A stretch of 64,000 nt of DNA from Dendrolimus kikuchii. Lineage: Eukaryota; Arthropoda; Insecta; Lepidoptera; Lasiocampidae. Under the pieces are notes generated by a model, which saw only the letters and a program-made list of their open reading frames with translations, was not told the origin of the DNA and searched no databases. Shown piece after piece: positions 30,500 to 44,400 of this stretch (the stretch's first letter is position 1; every line of letters begins with the position of its first letter). A program made the position numbers and the translations under genes. The DNA lies in assembly GCA_019925095.2 (NCBI GenBank), contig CM034402.1:5405501-5469500 (forward strand), written 5' to 3'.

Positions 30500-32400
30500 T
30501 TTTTGACACTGACTTATTTGACTTTGACATTTAGATTAATAGTGTTGTTGATATATCCAAACTCCATTTTGGCTTCTTGTTAATCGACTAAAACTATTTA
30601 TTTTTTCTTTGCCTTTCTCATCCGTAAAAAATTTGCTCTGGTATAAGTAAATCAGTGGTGGCATACGTGTAATATTGTGGCTTGAATAGGAATTAGGTTT
30701 TTTTGAATACAAATCAACAATTTTCGTGAACTCCTAACCAGTTCTTGATTATTGTTTTTAATTCTTCTGTACCGTAAAATCAATTTATCAATTTATTGTT
30801 ACACTTCTCGTATAGGTACTTATAGAATTGGCCGTTTATTATAAGTTTTAATAAGATTAGAAACATCTCCGGAACCACCTTGCTTGCTGCCACTGAAGTG
30901 AATACATAATGTAAATGAGGGGTTAAAAAAATTAACGTGCCAATTTTCGCTTCCGGGAAAAATATGGTTAATTTTGATTATCAGATTATAAATAACCTGA
31001 AATTTCCATGCATTTTCACTAATACAAATCTTATATTCTTGCAGTTTTTGTTATAAAAAGTATCCTCCAATTCCTGTGTCATATCTCAAAAAACATTTAT
31101 ACCAAACTCTATTATGTCCTGAACATAGGTTGTGTTAATTGAAAAAATAAAAGCATTAGGTTTTTTACAATTTTATTAATATCTACTACATTTTATTTCT
31201 ATAATTACAAGTTTTATGATATGTGTCGAAAGAGATATATTATGAAATACTAATACAGATCCATTAATATCAAGGCTGATATGTGAAACCCTGACTTCGA
31301 GCTATATTGTTTTACTTTTGTCATGATTATATGATTACGTAACTCAATAATTCCATTCGATCCATCCAATCCAAATTATATTTAACTAGATATTTTTAAA
31401 ATCCTCCACTATTACATTGGTTTAAATTTGTACTAAACTTAATAGTGACAATATTCAACATATAATTTATTCATGTAATTTAAAAATTAAATAAATACTA
31501 AATTTTATTTTTAGTGCAGTAAATTAATGTAGACAGAAAACCAAAATAATGTTATCATATAATTTAGTCGAATTCACATAACGCACTAGAAACGGTTACA
31601 TAATTATAATTTCAAATTACCAAAAGAATTTTATTTACAAAAAAGCTATTACGTATTTTTACAATCAAAATAGTAGATATTATATTAATATCTTAAGTAT
31701 TACATATTTAATATTTTTACAATTTCTAATGACTAGACCGACTAGAATAGCAATCATTTTCACATTTTGGGAGAGATACTTAGACTACAAATGAATTTAA
31801 TTCGTGATAATTGCTTTGATACATTCATAAACAACTTACACGATATTCATTATTCATACTCATATTAAATACTTAACTGTTTCTTACTATTTGAATATTA
31901 GGCTTCTCTACAAAATGTTTAAGACCTATCACAGCTATTTTGATACTGAATAAAAAGTTGAAATAATTCTGGAAGGTAAGTAAAACTTCGAACCAAGTTA
32001 AAATCCACATCAAAACCAAGAAATAAACGTTAAATGATTAACATAATAATGAACATCGATCTATTGTAAAGTAAGTATTTTAACTATTTTTTATACAAAA
32101 AGTTTGCAAACTTTTTAAAATATATTATAATGATTTTCCTGTAAAGTTGCAATATAATAATACATTTTAACTATACTAGCAATATTGCAACAACAGAAGG
32201 CTGTACGGTCTGAGAATTTGGCTGTTCTTTATATATCGAAGACCAAGAATAGTACTACTCATAGAGTATAGAGTTAAAAAGTTAGTCGATTATAGATTTG
32301 AAGATGGAAATTTATTTAACTTATAAACACAAGAATTTAGCTAAAATTAACAATTAATTGCAACAGTTATTTAAAGTAGATCATCTAATTTTAAGATAGG
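30500..32400. other. Spacer between RpL17 and fuss
   Basis: AT-rich; no frame or shared repeat recognised. The part next to 32401 should include the fuss 3' UTR. Possible AATAAA words on the minus strand are frequent in this AT-rich DNA, so none was singled out. Confidence 0.45.
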
Positions 32401-32471
32401 CTAATGCGGCGCCGATGCTGGTGGTGGAAGTAAGGATAGTGGCGCCACACATGCTACACAGCTGTCTCGTT
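32401..32471 (-). CDS. fuss: fuss last coding exon
   Basis: Acceptor TTTTATTTTCCAG. Two bases complete a Glu codon, then RDSCVACVAPLSLLPPPASA, PH and TAG. The exon is short and Pro/Ala rich. The phase match with the previous exon supports it. Confidence 0.7.
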
Positions 32472-35400
32472 CTGGAAAATAAAAAAATGAAGTTAAAACA
32501 CATCAAGTTAGTAATTTGAGATTTAAAAATAATTGTTACAAGGACAGATAAAAATTGAACTATTTTTTTATAATATAGGTATTTAAACTGTCGCTAGAAT
32601 TTATTGTATTAAGATTTGTTTGATGTTAACCTGAATGCTGCATTATAATTTGCAGTTATATTTTCGAAAAACTGACAATATAATAGAGTTTTCAAGTTTT
32701 TGCGACTAGTACACAGAATAAAACTACGTTTTAACGGGTTTAAACGCGGTATTTTATTTTTATTATGATTCGGCCACTTTTCAGTAATATAAAGCCGAAA
32801 CGTCGGAGTAAAAAGTAAAAAAAATATTCCCATTAACCGACATTCCCAACTATCTGAGCTTTATAGCTCGGATAGTTAGGGATGTCGGTTACGATTATTC
32901 TTTAGACGAATCAATTTAGTTGAAAGCATAGAACTGGAAAGACATAACGGTTTCAATGATATTAAATGATTCCAGTTTTGTTTATATTTTATATCACTTC
33001 GGTTGTTTCGTTCAAATTGAAAGAATTTAGCAGTCTATTATTGAATTTATATAATCAGGTATATTTTTAAGTAGCTGGGTAAAATTATTAAAAAAATTGA
33101 CAACAAGAAAAATAGATTTTTACATTAACATTATCTTACCCCGATCATGCATATAATGCAAAGAGGGTCGCAGATCTGGCAATCTCCAAGGTTCTACTCT
33201 ATCTTCGTCTCGTTCAACCTTGGGAACTAAAGCACTCCAGGAGTCTTCAGGCCGAGGAGTTGGAGCAGTACGACATGGCCATGTACAAGCCTGTGGAAAA
33301 GAAAGTTTTATTTACTTATTTCATATTTGTGATTACGGCTTCGCACGATTTGTGTGTCTGGGCATTGTCAAGCCTACCTATCTATAAATATTTGAATTTT
33401 CAAAATAATCTATAACCAAAAGTCGCAACCAAATTGTAAGTCGTCGACTGATATCAAACGAGGGAGGTCTTTTGACAAAGTAACTGGAAAAGATACACGT
33501 CAGTAAACAGTTGAGATTTTCAACGTAAACCCACAATTCTTTGTGAAAGATACTATTATATTAAAGTCTCAACGTGGCAAGTAACAAGTTGCAATTGACT
33601 ATGGGCGACGGTAATTACTAGATATCAAGTAGACCTGATTGCCACTTTTCTACAAAAACAATATTACGAATACATATACAAAACATATACAAAAACATAT
33701 ATACAATACAACAAATAATGATACAAAAAAATAAAAAAAGAATATTCCACTCTAATCGCGTAGTTCGAAATTTAGAACAGACCATGCCAACCATAAAATC
33801 CCCAAAAAATATTTTATTGATTGAGTTTTAAGGCTTAATAATTTTAGACAGTTAATGTTATAATTAATCAACTAAGGGATTAATAGCAACCTCTTGAAAT
33901 ATTTTCCGGATAAGGTTACTTTCAGACTTCACTATTTTTAAGCCTAATTTAAATACAGTTCTGGAGTTTTTGGCGGGAACTGAAAGGAGATGTGATGTGC
34001 ACTTTTGTTCTCTAAAAATGTGTAAAATTACTTTAAAATGAGCAGTAGTTGTAGGATATTGATAGTTTTTGAGTAGTAAATATGTGTTTTTGTGAGAAAT
34101 GTGCACTGTATAGGCAAATGTGGCCTTTCGAGTTGTCACAAGAACCTCTTTGAATGGCGTCAGCTGATAACCTACAGTTCAGCTGAACTATACATAGGCT
34201 TAAGAAAATAAAGAAACTATATTGTAATCTAACATCTGGCCTGTACCTAAGGCCTAGCTGCCAAGGCATAAACCTAAATAAAATAAATTACAGTTCTGGA
34301 ATATTGGGATTTCCCGTTTAGTTAAAGATTTCAAGTGTTTGACACCGATGCCCACTGACGCCAGGAAACAAAACACCCTACGTGTAGTTCGTGTTTAAAC
34401 GGTATTTATTGTTATCACGAGTGGTTATTATGTCTACTTACTATCTGATCAAACATGCCAGTGCATTGCACAACCATCAATTATAATTTAAACCTTAAAT
34501 AAGTCACAGCAGTCGTTCAATAAAACTTAAAGTAATATTTTAAACAATGATTAAATGGAAAATATGCTAATATAGGTAAGGGTAGGCCCAAGAAAAGCTG
34601 GCATGATGTCCTCAAGGATGATATCCGTGTACACTGTGTCACAAAAAGGGATGTTGAAAGACGCAAAGAGTTGTTCAAAAAAGTTGCGTTCCAAGCGCTA
34701 CTAGAATTTAAAGCTAGAATAATAATATGTATCTATCATAAATTTCCCCATTATCAAAAATACCAAACTTCATGGTAATAGGATCAATCAGTCTTCCATA
34801 GTGTAATTTACATAGTAGAACTTTAACCAGTCTGTCAAGAGACCGGACATTGGCTAGATCAACTACGGTGCAAAACCACTTCATCGACACTACATATTGG
34901 ATGGACACAATGGCTGAAGACAAGATAAATGACAATCAAATGTGACACATAAGTAATCATAGTATCGGAGTGAGACCAAACGCTGCGCGCAAAGGGGCCG
35001 CCGACCACAGCCACCGGTGGCGGCCACGCGCTACAGCACAAATAAAAACAGAAGTGGCCGTGGCTGTCACCGGCTACACTTGTGCGGTAAATCCCTACAA
35101 AACATATGGAAAAGCGTGACAACTTCTTGTCGCTGGCCACCGCATATCGGTGGTTGTGGTCGGTAGCCCGTTTGTGTCGAGCCTATTGGTCCTTTTTCAT
35201 CTTATACTTATATATCCAAACCCTAAAAATCATCATAATGATGACGTAAGCCTCCATGCATGTACAATGTAATCCTCTTTAATATTAGCAAGAAAATAAT
35301 ACATTGGATAATTAATAGTCAAATTAATTATTTGTCTTGTTTTTCCTCTATCTGGGAGTCACTGTAATGCTCAACGCTAACCGCGGGAGCCATGGAAGAA

Positions 35401-38400
35401 GAAAAAAACACTGCAATGACCCTAGCGGAAGACCAGCGTTGCATGATTCAACCAGGATCATGCTGAGCTAGGACCAGTTTAGAACTTTATTCCTAGTTGT
35501 ATTTGTTTATTTTATTTATAAACTCTTTTATGAAAAGCCAAAAGTGACTGTAAAGGCACGCTTGACTGTCCATCAAGGGGTGTTGGTTCCAACACTAATG
35601 TACGGAATGAAAGTTGGGTGTGGCAGAAGAAGGATGAAAGTAGCATAAATGCAGATGAAATGGGAGCTTTGAGAAATATATGTGAGGTAAGCATGAATGA
35701 TATGATACGGAATAGTGTAATAAGGGAAAGTTGTGGATTGAAAGAAGATGAAATAACAAGAGTTGAAAAAGAAATGTTAAGCTGATTTGGACATGTAGAG
35801 AGTATTGTGAATGGTAGAGATGGTACCGGTAGACCACGACGCACACACCATGATCAAATAATAGAAGTGTTAAAACAAGGTCAGGTAAAAAGCATATCAA
35901 ATAAACGTGCATGAATGGAGAGGTTAATGAAAGTAGATGAAGCAAAAGTTCTTTGTAAGGATCATCGCTGATGGAGTGGATCTATAGTCTCTGCCTACCC
36001 CCATGGGAAACAAGCGTGATAATGTGTAGGTATGTATTTATAGATATATTTTATAGTATTTCTAAATAAAATTTCTTTTCTTTCTTATCTAAAAATCGAT
36101 AATGTTTAACTTGAATGAAAAGCAATTCTCGGCAACGACGCCTCCGAACATTGTGTATCCGAACAGCCATTAAAAATTAACAAGTTGTTCCGTATAATTA
36201 TTCACATGAAACGATTGCATTGTCACGATAATACCTTTGTCATTACGTTAAATAATAAATAGTTTTGGCTTTACATTCGATTAACTTCAACTGTTGCGTG
36301 TAAACGTAGATTAAAAAAATTGTACATCGTTATTAGAGATTTTTACAGTGACTTTTTCAGGGTACCTTAACAAAGTGGCAAACATTGAACCTTTAATCAT
36401 GTTTGTCTGTCTGTCTAAGCAATTTAATGTTATTATATAAGCTAGATTATATAGGTCATAATGACCGGAATGAATCTGTGAAGCAGACTTGGGGAGTCAT
36501 ACGTACAGCGATGGACATTGATTGGCTGAGGGAGATTATAATAGGTCATAAAAATTACGCACTCAGAAAACACAACGTGTGTATTTAATTTATAAAATAA
36601 GTAGTTTAAGTATGTTTGTTTATGATATCTGCATCACCTACATCGCCAGATTAGGTAAAACTATTCCTTAAGTTAGGTTGCAAAGGTTGAAAGAGATTTT
36701 TTTAAGCAATAAAGTCGCCTATTGTTTCTACCATGACAATATTTTAATTGTGTATTTTTGAAATAGTATATTTGGTGAGCAATAAAGTCTCAATCTATAA
36801 ACTTTCAACAACTTAAGGGAAATATTCTAAATAGTCAGTTAACACAGATTGGTCTGGAATGGCTATTAAGGAATTATTATTGCTGAGTGCGCGTGCGTGG
36901 AGTGACGCTCGCGGACCGCATTCGTAATACCGAAGTAAGAAAGAGAGTTGGTCTGAAAGAAAGTGTCGGGGTGAAGGTAAGGAAAGGAATGCTCCGGTGG
37001 TTCGAACATAACTTATCATCAACTGAGGGGAAATATTCTAAATAGTCAGTTAACACAGATTAGTCTGGAATGGCTATTAAGGAATTATTATTAGCTTTTC
37101 AGAATTATGCATTCCTAATAATATTCTTCATCCTTCAAAATTCTTAAAAGACCGAATAACGAACTATAAAGTGGGTTAAAAATCCAAACGGTTTATTTTG
37201 AAAAATAAAACACTCCAAATGTACCTACTCTCGCGAGCAACCAAATCCACTTAACTCGTAACTGCGCAAACAGTCATTGACTTTTCTTTAAATATATACG
37301 ATATTTATAAGACCAATATACCATTTGAAACGTTGAAAACAACAACATCGTAAAGAAAATTGAGTTCTAAGTCATCCATTTACGCATTAATAGGGCGTAT
37401 GATCAAATTTGCTCATTACGTTGCTCGTGTCATGTCGTGTCGCTCAGTTTACCTTATCAGGCGCTAAGCAAAAGTTAAGCAGAACACATCTTCGTAAATT
37501 GCATTAATTGTTTCCACGAAAACATGGGTATCACGTCCTAAGAATCCGGTCAAGTTGTTGGCTTATTAATAATACAAGGGCTCATTCAGCGAGCAATCGC
37601 TGTATAGCTTCACTTGAGCCAGTCTGCCGTATTCCGAGTACACAGATGATTTTAAGAAACTGGTGTCTTCAATCGGAGACTAAGAACCAGCCGCCACCCG
37701 TATACTACTGAGAGAGACGATCGTTTCATTGACTCAATCTCGCTACGCAATCGACACCTAACGGCTGTTGACGTGCAGCCAGAACTAAGATGTGTCAGGG
37801 TGGTGGCTGTCAGCGAGTGTATAGTGAGAAGACACTTGAAGACAGCCTGACTTCAAAAAGGCCGGTGACGGGCCGTAAATTGACAGCAGGCCACCGGCAA
37901 GTTCATCTCCAGTTTGCTCGAGAGCATCATAATTCAGATGTTACGCTAAGGCGGCCGGTTCTGTTCCCTGATGAGTGCAGAATATGTCTGAATGGCGGTG
38001 ATAAGAGCGGCCAGGTTCACAGGCGTGCGAGCGAACGATTTTCCAAATGCTTTTTTGGTAAAATGGTTACATACAGCGGCGGTTTCTACGTGCCTGGGGA
38101 GGCCTAGGAGACGCGCTGATACCAGATCGGTATATCACCAACATTCTCCTGAATCACGTGGTTTCCTAGATAAGATTTGTCGGTGAAGAATTCGTTTTAA
38201 TACACGATAATACTCAATGTCACACATCGTGTGTCTATCGGTAATTTCTTGACGAAGTCGAAATACCCTTAATTCACTGGCCTACACTCAGTCTAGTTAT
38301 GAATCTCATAGAGCGTTTATAGGCATATGATGGCTAGAAATGTAATCTCTTCGAGGGTAAAAAATTTAAGACGGCGTAATAACGCCCACTCTCTAATAAG

Positions 38401-41400
38401 AGGAGTGGGACGACACGGCTCAAAACACCGTCAAAGACTAAAAAAAATCGATGAAGAATCAACTGTAAGCTGTGTTTTAGAGCTAGAGGGGTTAATAACA
38501 AGTATTGAAATCATACATTTTAATTATGTTTTTTCAACAGTGTTTTTTTAATTCGTAAAATACGATACCACGACAATTTTTCTTAAATTTCCATTTTTCA
38601 TTGTTCAGACATTTTTTTTTTTTTAATGAATATTGATAATGATGATATCGCATTAAAGCTGAAATATCAAGCTTTCAAATGACATAATTACTTGTATAAA
38701 TATCATTTTACATTTTATATTCTTCAATGTCTTGAACATAAACTAATTTTAATACAAATTCGAACAGAATAAGTAGTAGTTGTCAGGGGCACGACGGCAG
38801 AGTCGCATAATGCCTTACTTAATTATAAAATTAAACCAATAAACTTTCAAAAGACAAAATCATAAACATTACTCAACATAGAGGGCATATTTATCAACAC
38901 AAAACTACGGAACAAAATTAATGTTCCGCACACGCTGCCACCAATAAAAATGGCGAAATGCCATCTCCCAAATGAGGTAAATAAAAAAAGTTAAATGTCA
39001 TCGCGACATTTAAAGTTATGGCCGCCATAAATAAAGCATATATAGGGGACATAAAGTATTATTTAGATTTAAACAAAGCTTTGATCGGATAATTGTTGTT
39101 TAACTTATCGTCACTTAGGTATGTCTAGAGGTCTAAGCATTGGGCCACCTAATTTCCTGGGAATCAAAGTTGCCGGGTACAATTCCCGGCAGGGTGAATT
39201 TACTAAATAAACCTTCTGTCATTTACTCTGGTCAGCGTGTTTTGTATTAAATACGAATTGTCCAATGTATATCGCTGTAATACAAGAGCATATTGCTTTA
39301 AGAGTATTATAGTTATGGGTGTTAGTCTACCAGCAAAACAAAAAATTAGTTCTTAGTTCTGCTGCTTTCAATATTTTATCCGCATGACCGGTCAGATTAC
39401 CACTGAATACGATTTCATGGTAGCACTATACCGTATTGATACGGTAATACGTAAGCACTTATCAACCCTTCCATTAAATATCTTCGCTGACATAAGTTCG
39501 TCATTACCATCCCGTCTTCAAGACTACGTTCTAAACTTCTTCGGTAATTACCCTAATCTTCACAGTGGGCACATTCACATGGATCAGATTGTAACTATAA
39601 TCCAGCAAACCAAAATCTTCTACCTTTCTACCGAGCCTGATGGATGATCAACTCTCTCGTATCGTCTAAAGCGGCCAAGGTTTTAAGTTACGAAAATCTT
39701 TTCCGAAGTTGGGTCTGCCACAAGAGCTGGGCGAGCTCCATGAATGTGGCACTCCATCTATAGCCGTATTTATCATATATCTCCCAACAAAGAAAGGAAA
39801 GTCCGCACTAGTCTCGTTAAGATTTCATATCCAATGTTAAAATGGAATCCTTGTAATTTAGACCATGTCCATACGTCCATTCGTCGTTTGTCTATATAAT
39901 ATCTCACAACAGTTTCTTTCAATAGCTGTTGGCTTTATATTAAGTACACTATACAGTGAGCATAATACCTCTAAGGAATCCTTCCCTGTGCTAATTTTAT
40001 TTGTCATCTAGCAAGTGTATAAGCATATAAGTTACGTTGGCTTGACCCCCAAAATACATTATGGATTTCGGCTATATTTTTTCTAATAGACTCACAAAAT
40101 ATAATATTCCTTAAATACAGAGAGGTACAAGCACTTCTTTTATTAAAACAAAACCCTCTTTATCCGTGGCTTATAAATTATTCAATCATTATTCGTTCAA
40201 ATATTGCTTGTAATCAAATTATTTTGTTTGGACATTAGTGACAAAAGGATCTTTATCGTTAGAAATTAAATGTTTTTCGAGGGTATTGTTAAAGTAGACA
40301 TTTATTTGACAGATTTTATATCGATTACCGATTTTTTATTATAGCTTAAATTCATAATGTACTTTTGTTTTGACAGTAAATGGTTGTGGATATTAATAAT
40401 TTATTTTGCACACTGCTTTCAATAGAGGCTTAACAACTTGACAAGTTTTATCAGAGACATTTGGTCAATTGTCAAGTGATGGAGGAAGAATGAATAATAA
40501 GAAAGTAAAAATGGTATTGTATGAAATAAAACATACGTTTTTAAACTAAGTCAGTCTAATTCTGTCAAACAGCTGTAGAAATGAAATATAAAATTTTAAA
40601 ATTATGACAGTTATTTTAAGTCTCTTCGGAACGTAAAACTTTTGTATTCAAAGAGCTATTTCATATTTGCAGCACAAAACTGAAATAAAAGAAGACTTCA
40701 CACCATCTGGCAAATGTGTGACCTGACCTATATCTTTTATCATGATCTAGGTCATCCGGTAAAAATGGTTGTAAAGTTTCATTCCAAAAGAGAAAAAACA
40801 ACTAGGAACTAGAAATACGCTGAAAACTATTGAAAATATGAAATTTATTTGAAAATAGCAGTTACTCCTAAATTTTACAGGTTTATTATGGATTGAAAAA
40901 TAGTAGACTAAACCTCAAAATAAGATTTCTATTTTTGTTCAAATGCTTAAGGGACCCTAGAAATGTAATAATACCTAATAGGTAGGTAAGCAAGGCATTA
41001 TTATATATTTACTTGAACCGGATGATTACCACACGCAAAGGTAATGTGATCGCATGTAGCCAAATGTAGTGTATCAATAGCATATGATTGGACATTATTA
41101 CTTATTCTAAATAATGATATACAGAAATAATAATTTATAATCGCATTGTCTGTGTGTGGAGCGTGTAATTAAGTGGGTCCTCCTCCGGGAGCGTTCTCCC
41201 GCGGGGCCTGCAGTGACGGCATTGTGATTGCCGCCTACATTATGTATATTGTTGGTCCTTATTCAATTAATAAGGACTTTATTAAGGTACAATTTGAATT
41301 CAGACGACTAAAGCTTCGCTAAAATATGTTCAAATTCAAAAGTTTTTATTCAAAATAAGTTCCACTAGAGAACATTTTTTGAAAATTTAAATCTACTTCC

Positions 41401-44400
41401 TATTCTCTGTCCGCTTCGCAACGTGTTTTCGCTATATAAGAGAAGAAGCGTCAAGAAACTCCCCAACAACAAGCCTAGCTTAAAATTTTTTTTCGTCATA
41501 ATTATTTATCTATCTGAGGCTCTTTTTTATACATATAGAAGTTGTTATGCAATTACTTATATAGTGTATTCATTTAGCTTTCCGTCGATAATACCTTTAA
41601 AGATTGTTTTTCCTGCCATAAAAATTCTAGCAGTTACCTAATAATACCAGCTGTTGATGGAATATTCCTTCGTACTTAATCTGTCCCACTTTGCATGATC
41701 TGTAACATCCTTCATTGTTAATCTACTCGCTGGTATGTCGTATTTCGCAATGCACCGTCCAGTCTTCGGCTTGTTGGGCGCCAATAACGACTGCCCCAGG
41801 CCCAGTGACGATATATAGCGCTCCATGGGACACCATGGAGCGCAGCAGAAGCATTATCTGCCTACTAATACCTGCAGCCAATCTACGAGACCGAACGATT
41901 TGAGGCGACACGTTATTACTAACCTTAGACATCACAAAATTCATTCAGGAGCCAGTCCCTTACATAATCGGCGTGGATGTGTTGCAATATAACATAGATC
42001 TTTTTGTTTTAAAATTGTCTGTCTTATGATACAAATAATCCCACGGTTCATTCACTTGAAATAATTTTAAGGATTTACTATCACTTCTTATTTACTTATG
42101 GACTTTACTTACTACTTATATAACGGAACTGTTGACTAGTAGCTTAAAAATTGAATTATGCTATTTTGGATTTTCTAACGTCATGGTCATGATAGACGTA
42201 AACCTCCAAATTAAAATTCGTATGTGCCATTATATTACGTTCTAGTCGAAGATATGTAGATGATTACTATAGCAACTGTAGCACTGTAGCAACTTTGTAG
42301 CAGAAAATTGGAGAATATGTGTGGCCGTAAGAGTTGCACTTGTACATGTATTTACTACATCAAAGGAGGTATTTCTCTTCCCTAGAAAATATAGTTTTCG
42401 TGGCACAAAATTTAAAACCTGCCAAAAGTGCTCTTGATTTTAAGCTATATACATTTTCATACTAAAAGTGGATTAAGACTGGAAACTGATTTAACCTTAT
42501 TGACAACTTTTTAATAAATTTCTACTTAAATTTTGGTATCATCTACGTTGGACTCTAAGTACGAAGAAAAGCAATCAACAAGACGAATGTTTCTCACACA
42601 AGGACTGAAAACAAAAGCCGAGATGCGTGAAATACTTGCACGCTGCGACTACACGTATTCCCGGCACGTACTTAATAGATACTTTAGTAGGATTGCTTGT
42701 AACGATTCAATTGTGCAGGTTTATATTCGTATAAATCACTCGACAACGCGTTTTTGTATCACGTACGGCTTTTTTAGTTTGAAGTTTTCTTATTTCAGTG
42801 CTAGATTTTATATAATACTAGCGGCCCCGGCAGACGTTGTCCTGCTCTGAAAAAATAAAAATCTAGGACCCGATCTCAGCGTCACCTACCGGTTCTAATT
42901 GTGAATCTAGACCATCCGGGAACCCACTCAAACACACAAAAACAAAATGACCAATATTGCTCCAGGTGATTAGCAGGATTATAGAACCCGATCTCAGCGC
43001 CACCTACCGGCTCCAACGAAATAAAAAGTGTCCTATGTCCGAATCCTGGTTCTAAGCTACCTCCCCACCAATTTTCGGCCAAATCGATACAGCTGTTCCT
43101 GAGTTATAAATAGAGACTTTCTTTTATATATAGATAGACTTATTATGGCTTTCAATTTCGATGAAACAATTAAAATAGTATGTTGTGTGGTACATGTAAC
43201 CATGAAGTTGATTAATTCAATGTCATTGTATCCTTTCACTTCTGCACTTTTTTTATAGTGTGAGTTTAGCAGACAGGCAGACGGCCCACCTGATAGAAAG
43301 CGTTTACCATCGCCTATGGATATTTGTAACACCAAAGGTGCTACCAATGTGCTGCCGCTTTCTAAAGGGTGACTAGAACCTGGCCACTAACGTCGCAAGA
43401 AGGTTGTTATGGCGGCATACTCTAGACCAGGAACGGCCGACATCCAGACGGACAAATACCCTACCACCTGGTTGTGGGTTGTTTGTCGCCTCTTACGACA
43501 GGCCGCCCGGAAGCAAGAAATTGTATTCTTAGTACGTTCCTGCACAAATAAACTGCTTTAAGCAAATTGATAGATAGATAGATACATAGATAACACTTTA
43601 TTGTACACCATTGCAGAAAACAAAAAAATCTTATAGCCTAAAAATATTCTAAATGTGCACAATGGCTTGACGGTATATTAACTTTCGCTTACTACATACA
43701 TACATACATACATAACTTCACGCCAGTTCCCTTGCGGGGTAGGCACGAACAACAGAGCGCCATTTAGGCCCATTCTTACACACCTCACTTGCTTCTTTGA
43801 CATTCATAACTCTTGTCATGCACACTCGTCTGTTCTTAAGGCTCCTGACATCACCCTCCGCTAGTACACGATCAATTTGATCATGGAAGGTGTGTCGTGG
43901 CCTTCCACGACTTCTGCATCCATCCACTTTTGCATTGTATATCTGTTTAGTCATTCTTTCATCATGCATTCTTTCGCTTACTAATACCCCATTATAAAGT
44001 ATAGGAGTTCTTTTCATCGCCAATAAAAATTCCTATGCTTTGGAAAGACACTGATGAAATTAGGCCCAGTAGGAAACGAAAGTATACAGAATTGTTCAAT
44101 TTAATATTGAAATAAAACTCCAACTAAGCCACTGTGATTTAAGATAAAGTGTCTAGAAATGCTGGCAATGTTACCTAGTGAAACCGTCATATTGATTCAA
44201 GGAAATAAATATGAACGATCGGATTGAATGGTTTTTATATATATTTTTAATGGTCAAATTTATAATGGATCTATTGTTACTAGTGGTCGCCCGTGGTCGA
44301 AATTCGACCATAATAATTAATTTAAATTATAAATTTGAACATTATTAAGGTTCTGTTATCAAAGACTTCTATAATCACAGATTTCGCCAAGGCTACACTG

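Noticed and set aside
35512..35945. Minus-strand 110-116 codon frames
   Set aside because: Antisense of the diverged RTE pol end on the plus strand, Leu/Ser/Phe-rich.
41638..41944. Overlapping minus-strand frames (possible LINE or gene)
   Set aside because: Protein-like in parts, but I could not match a domain or a second copy, so only the palindrome is noted.
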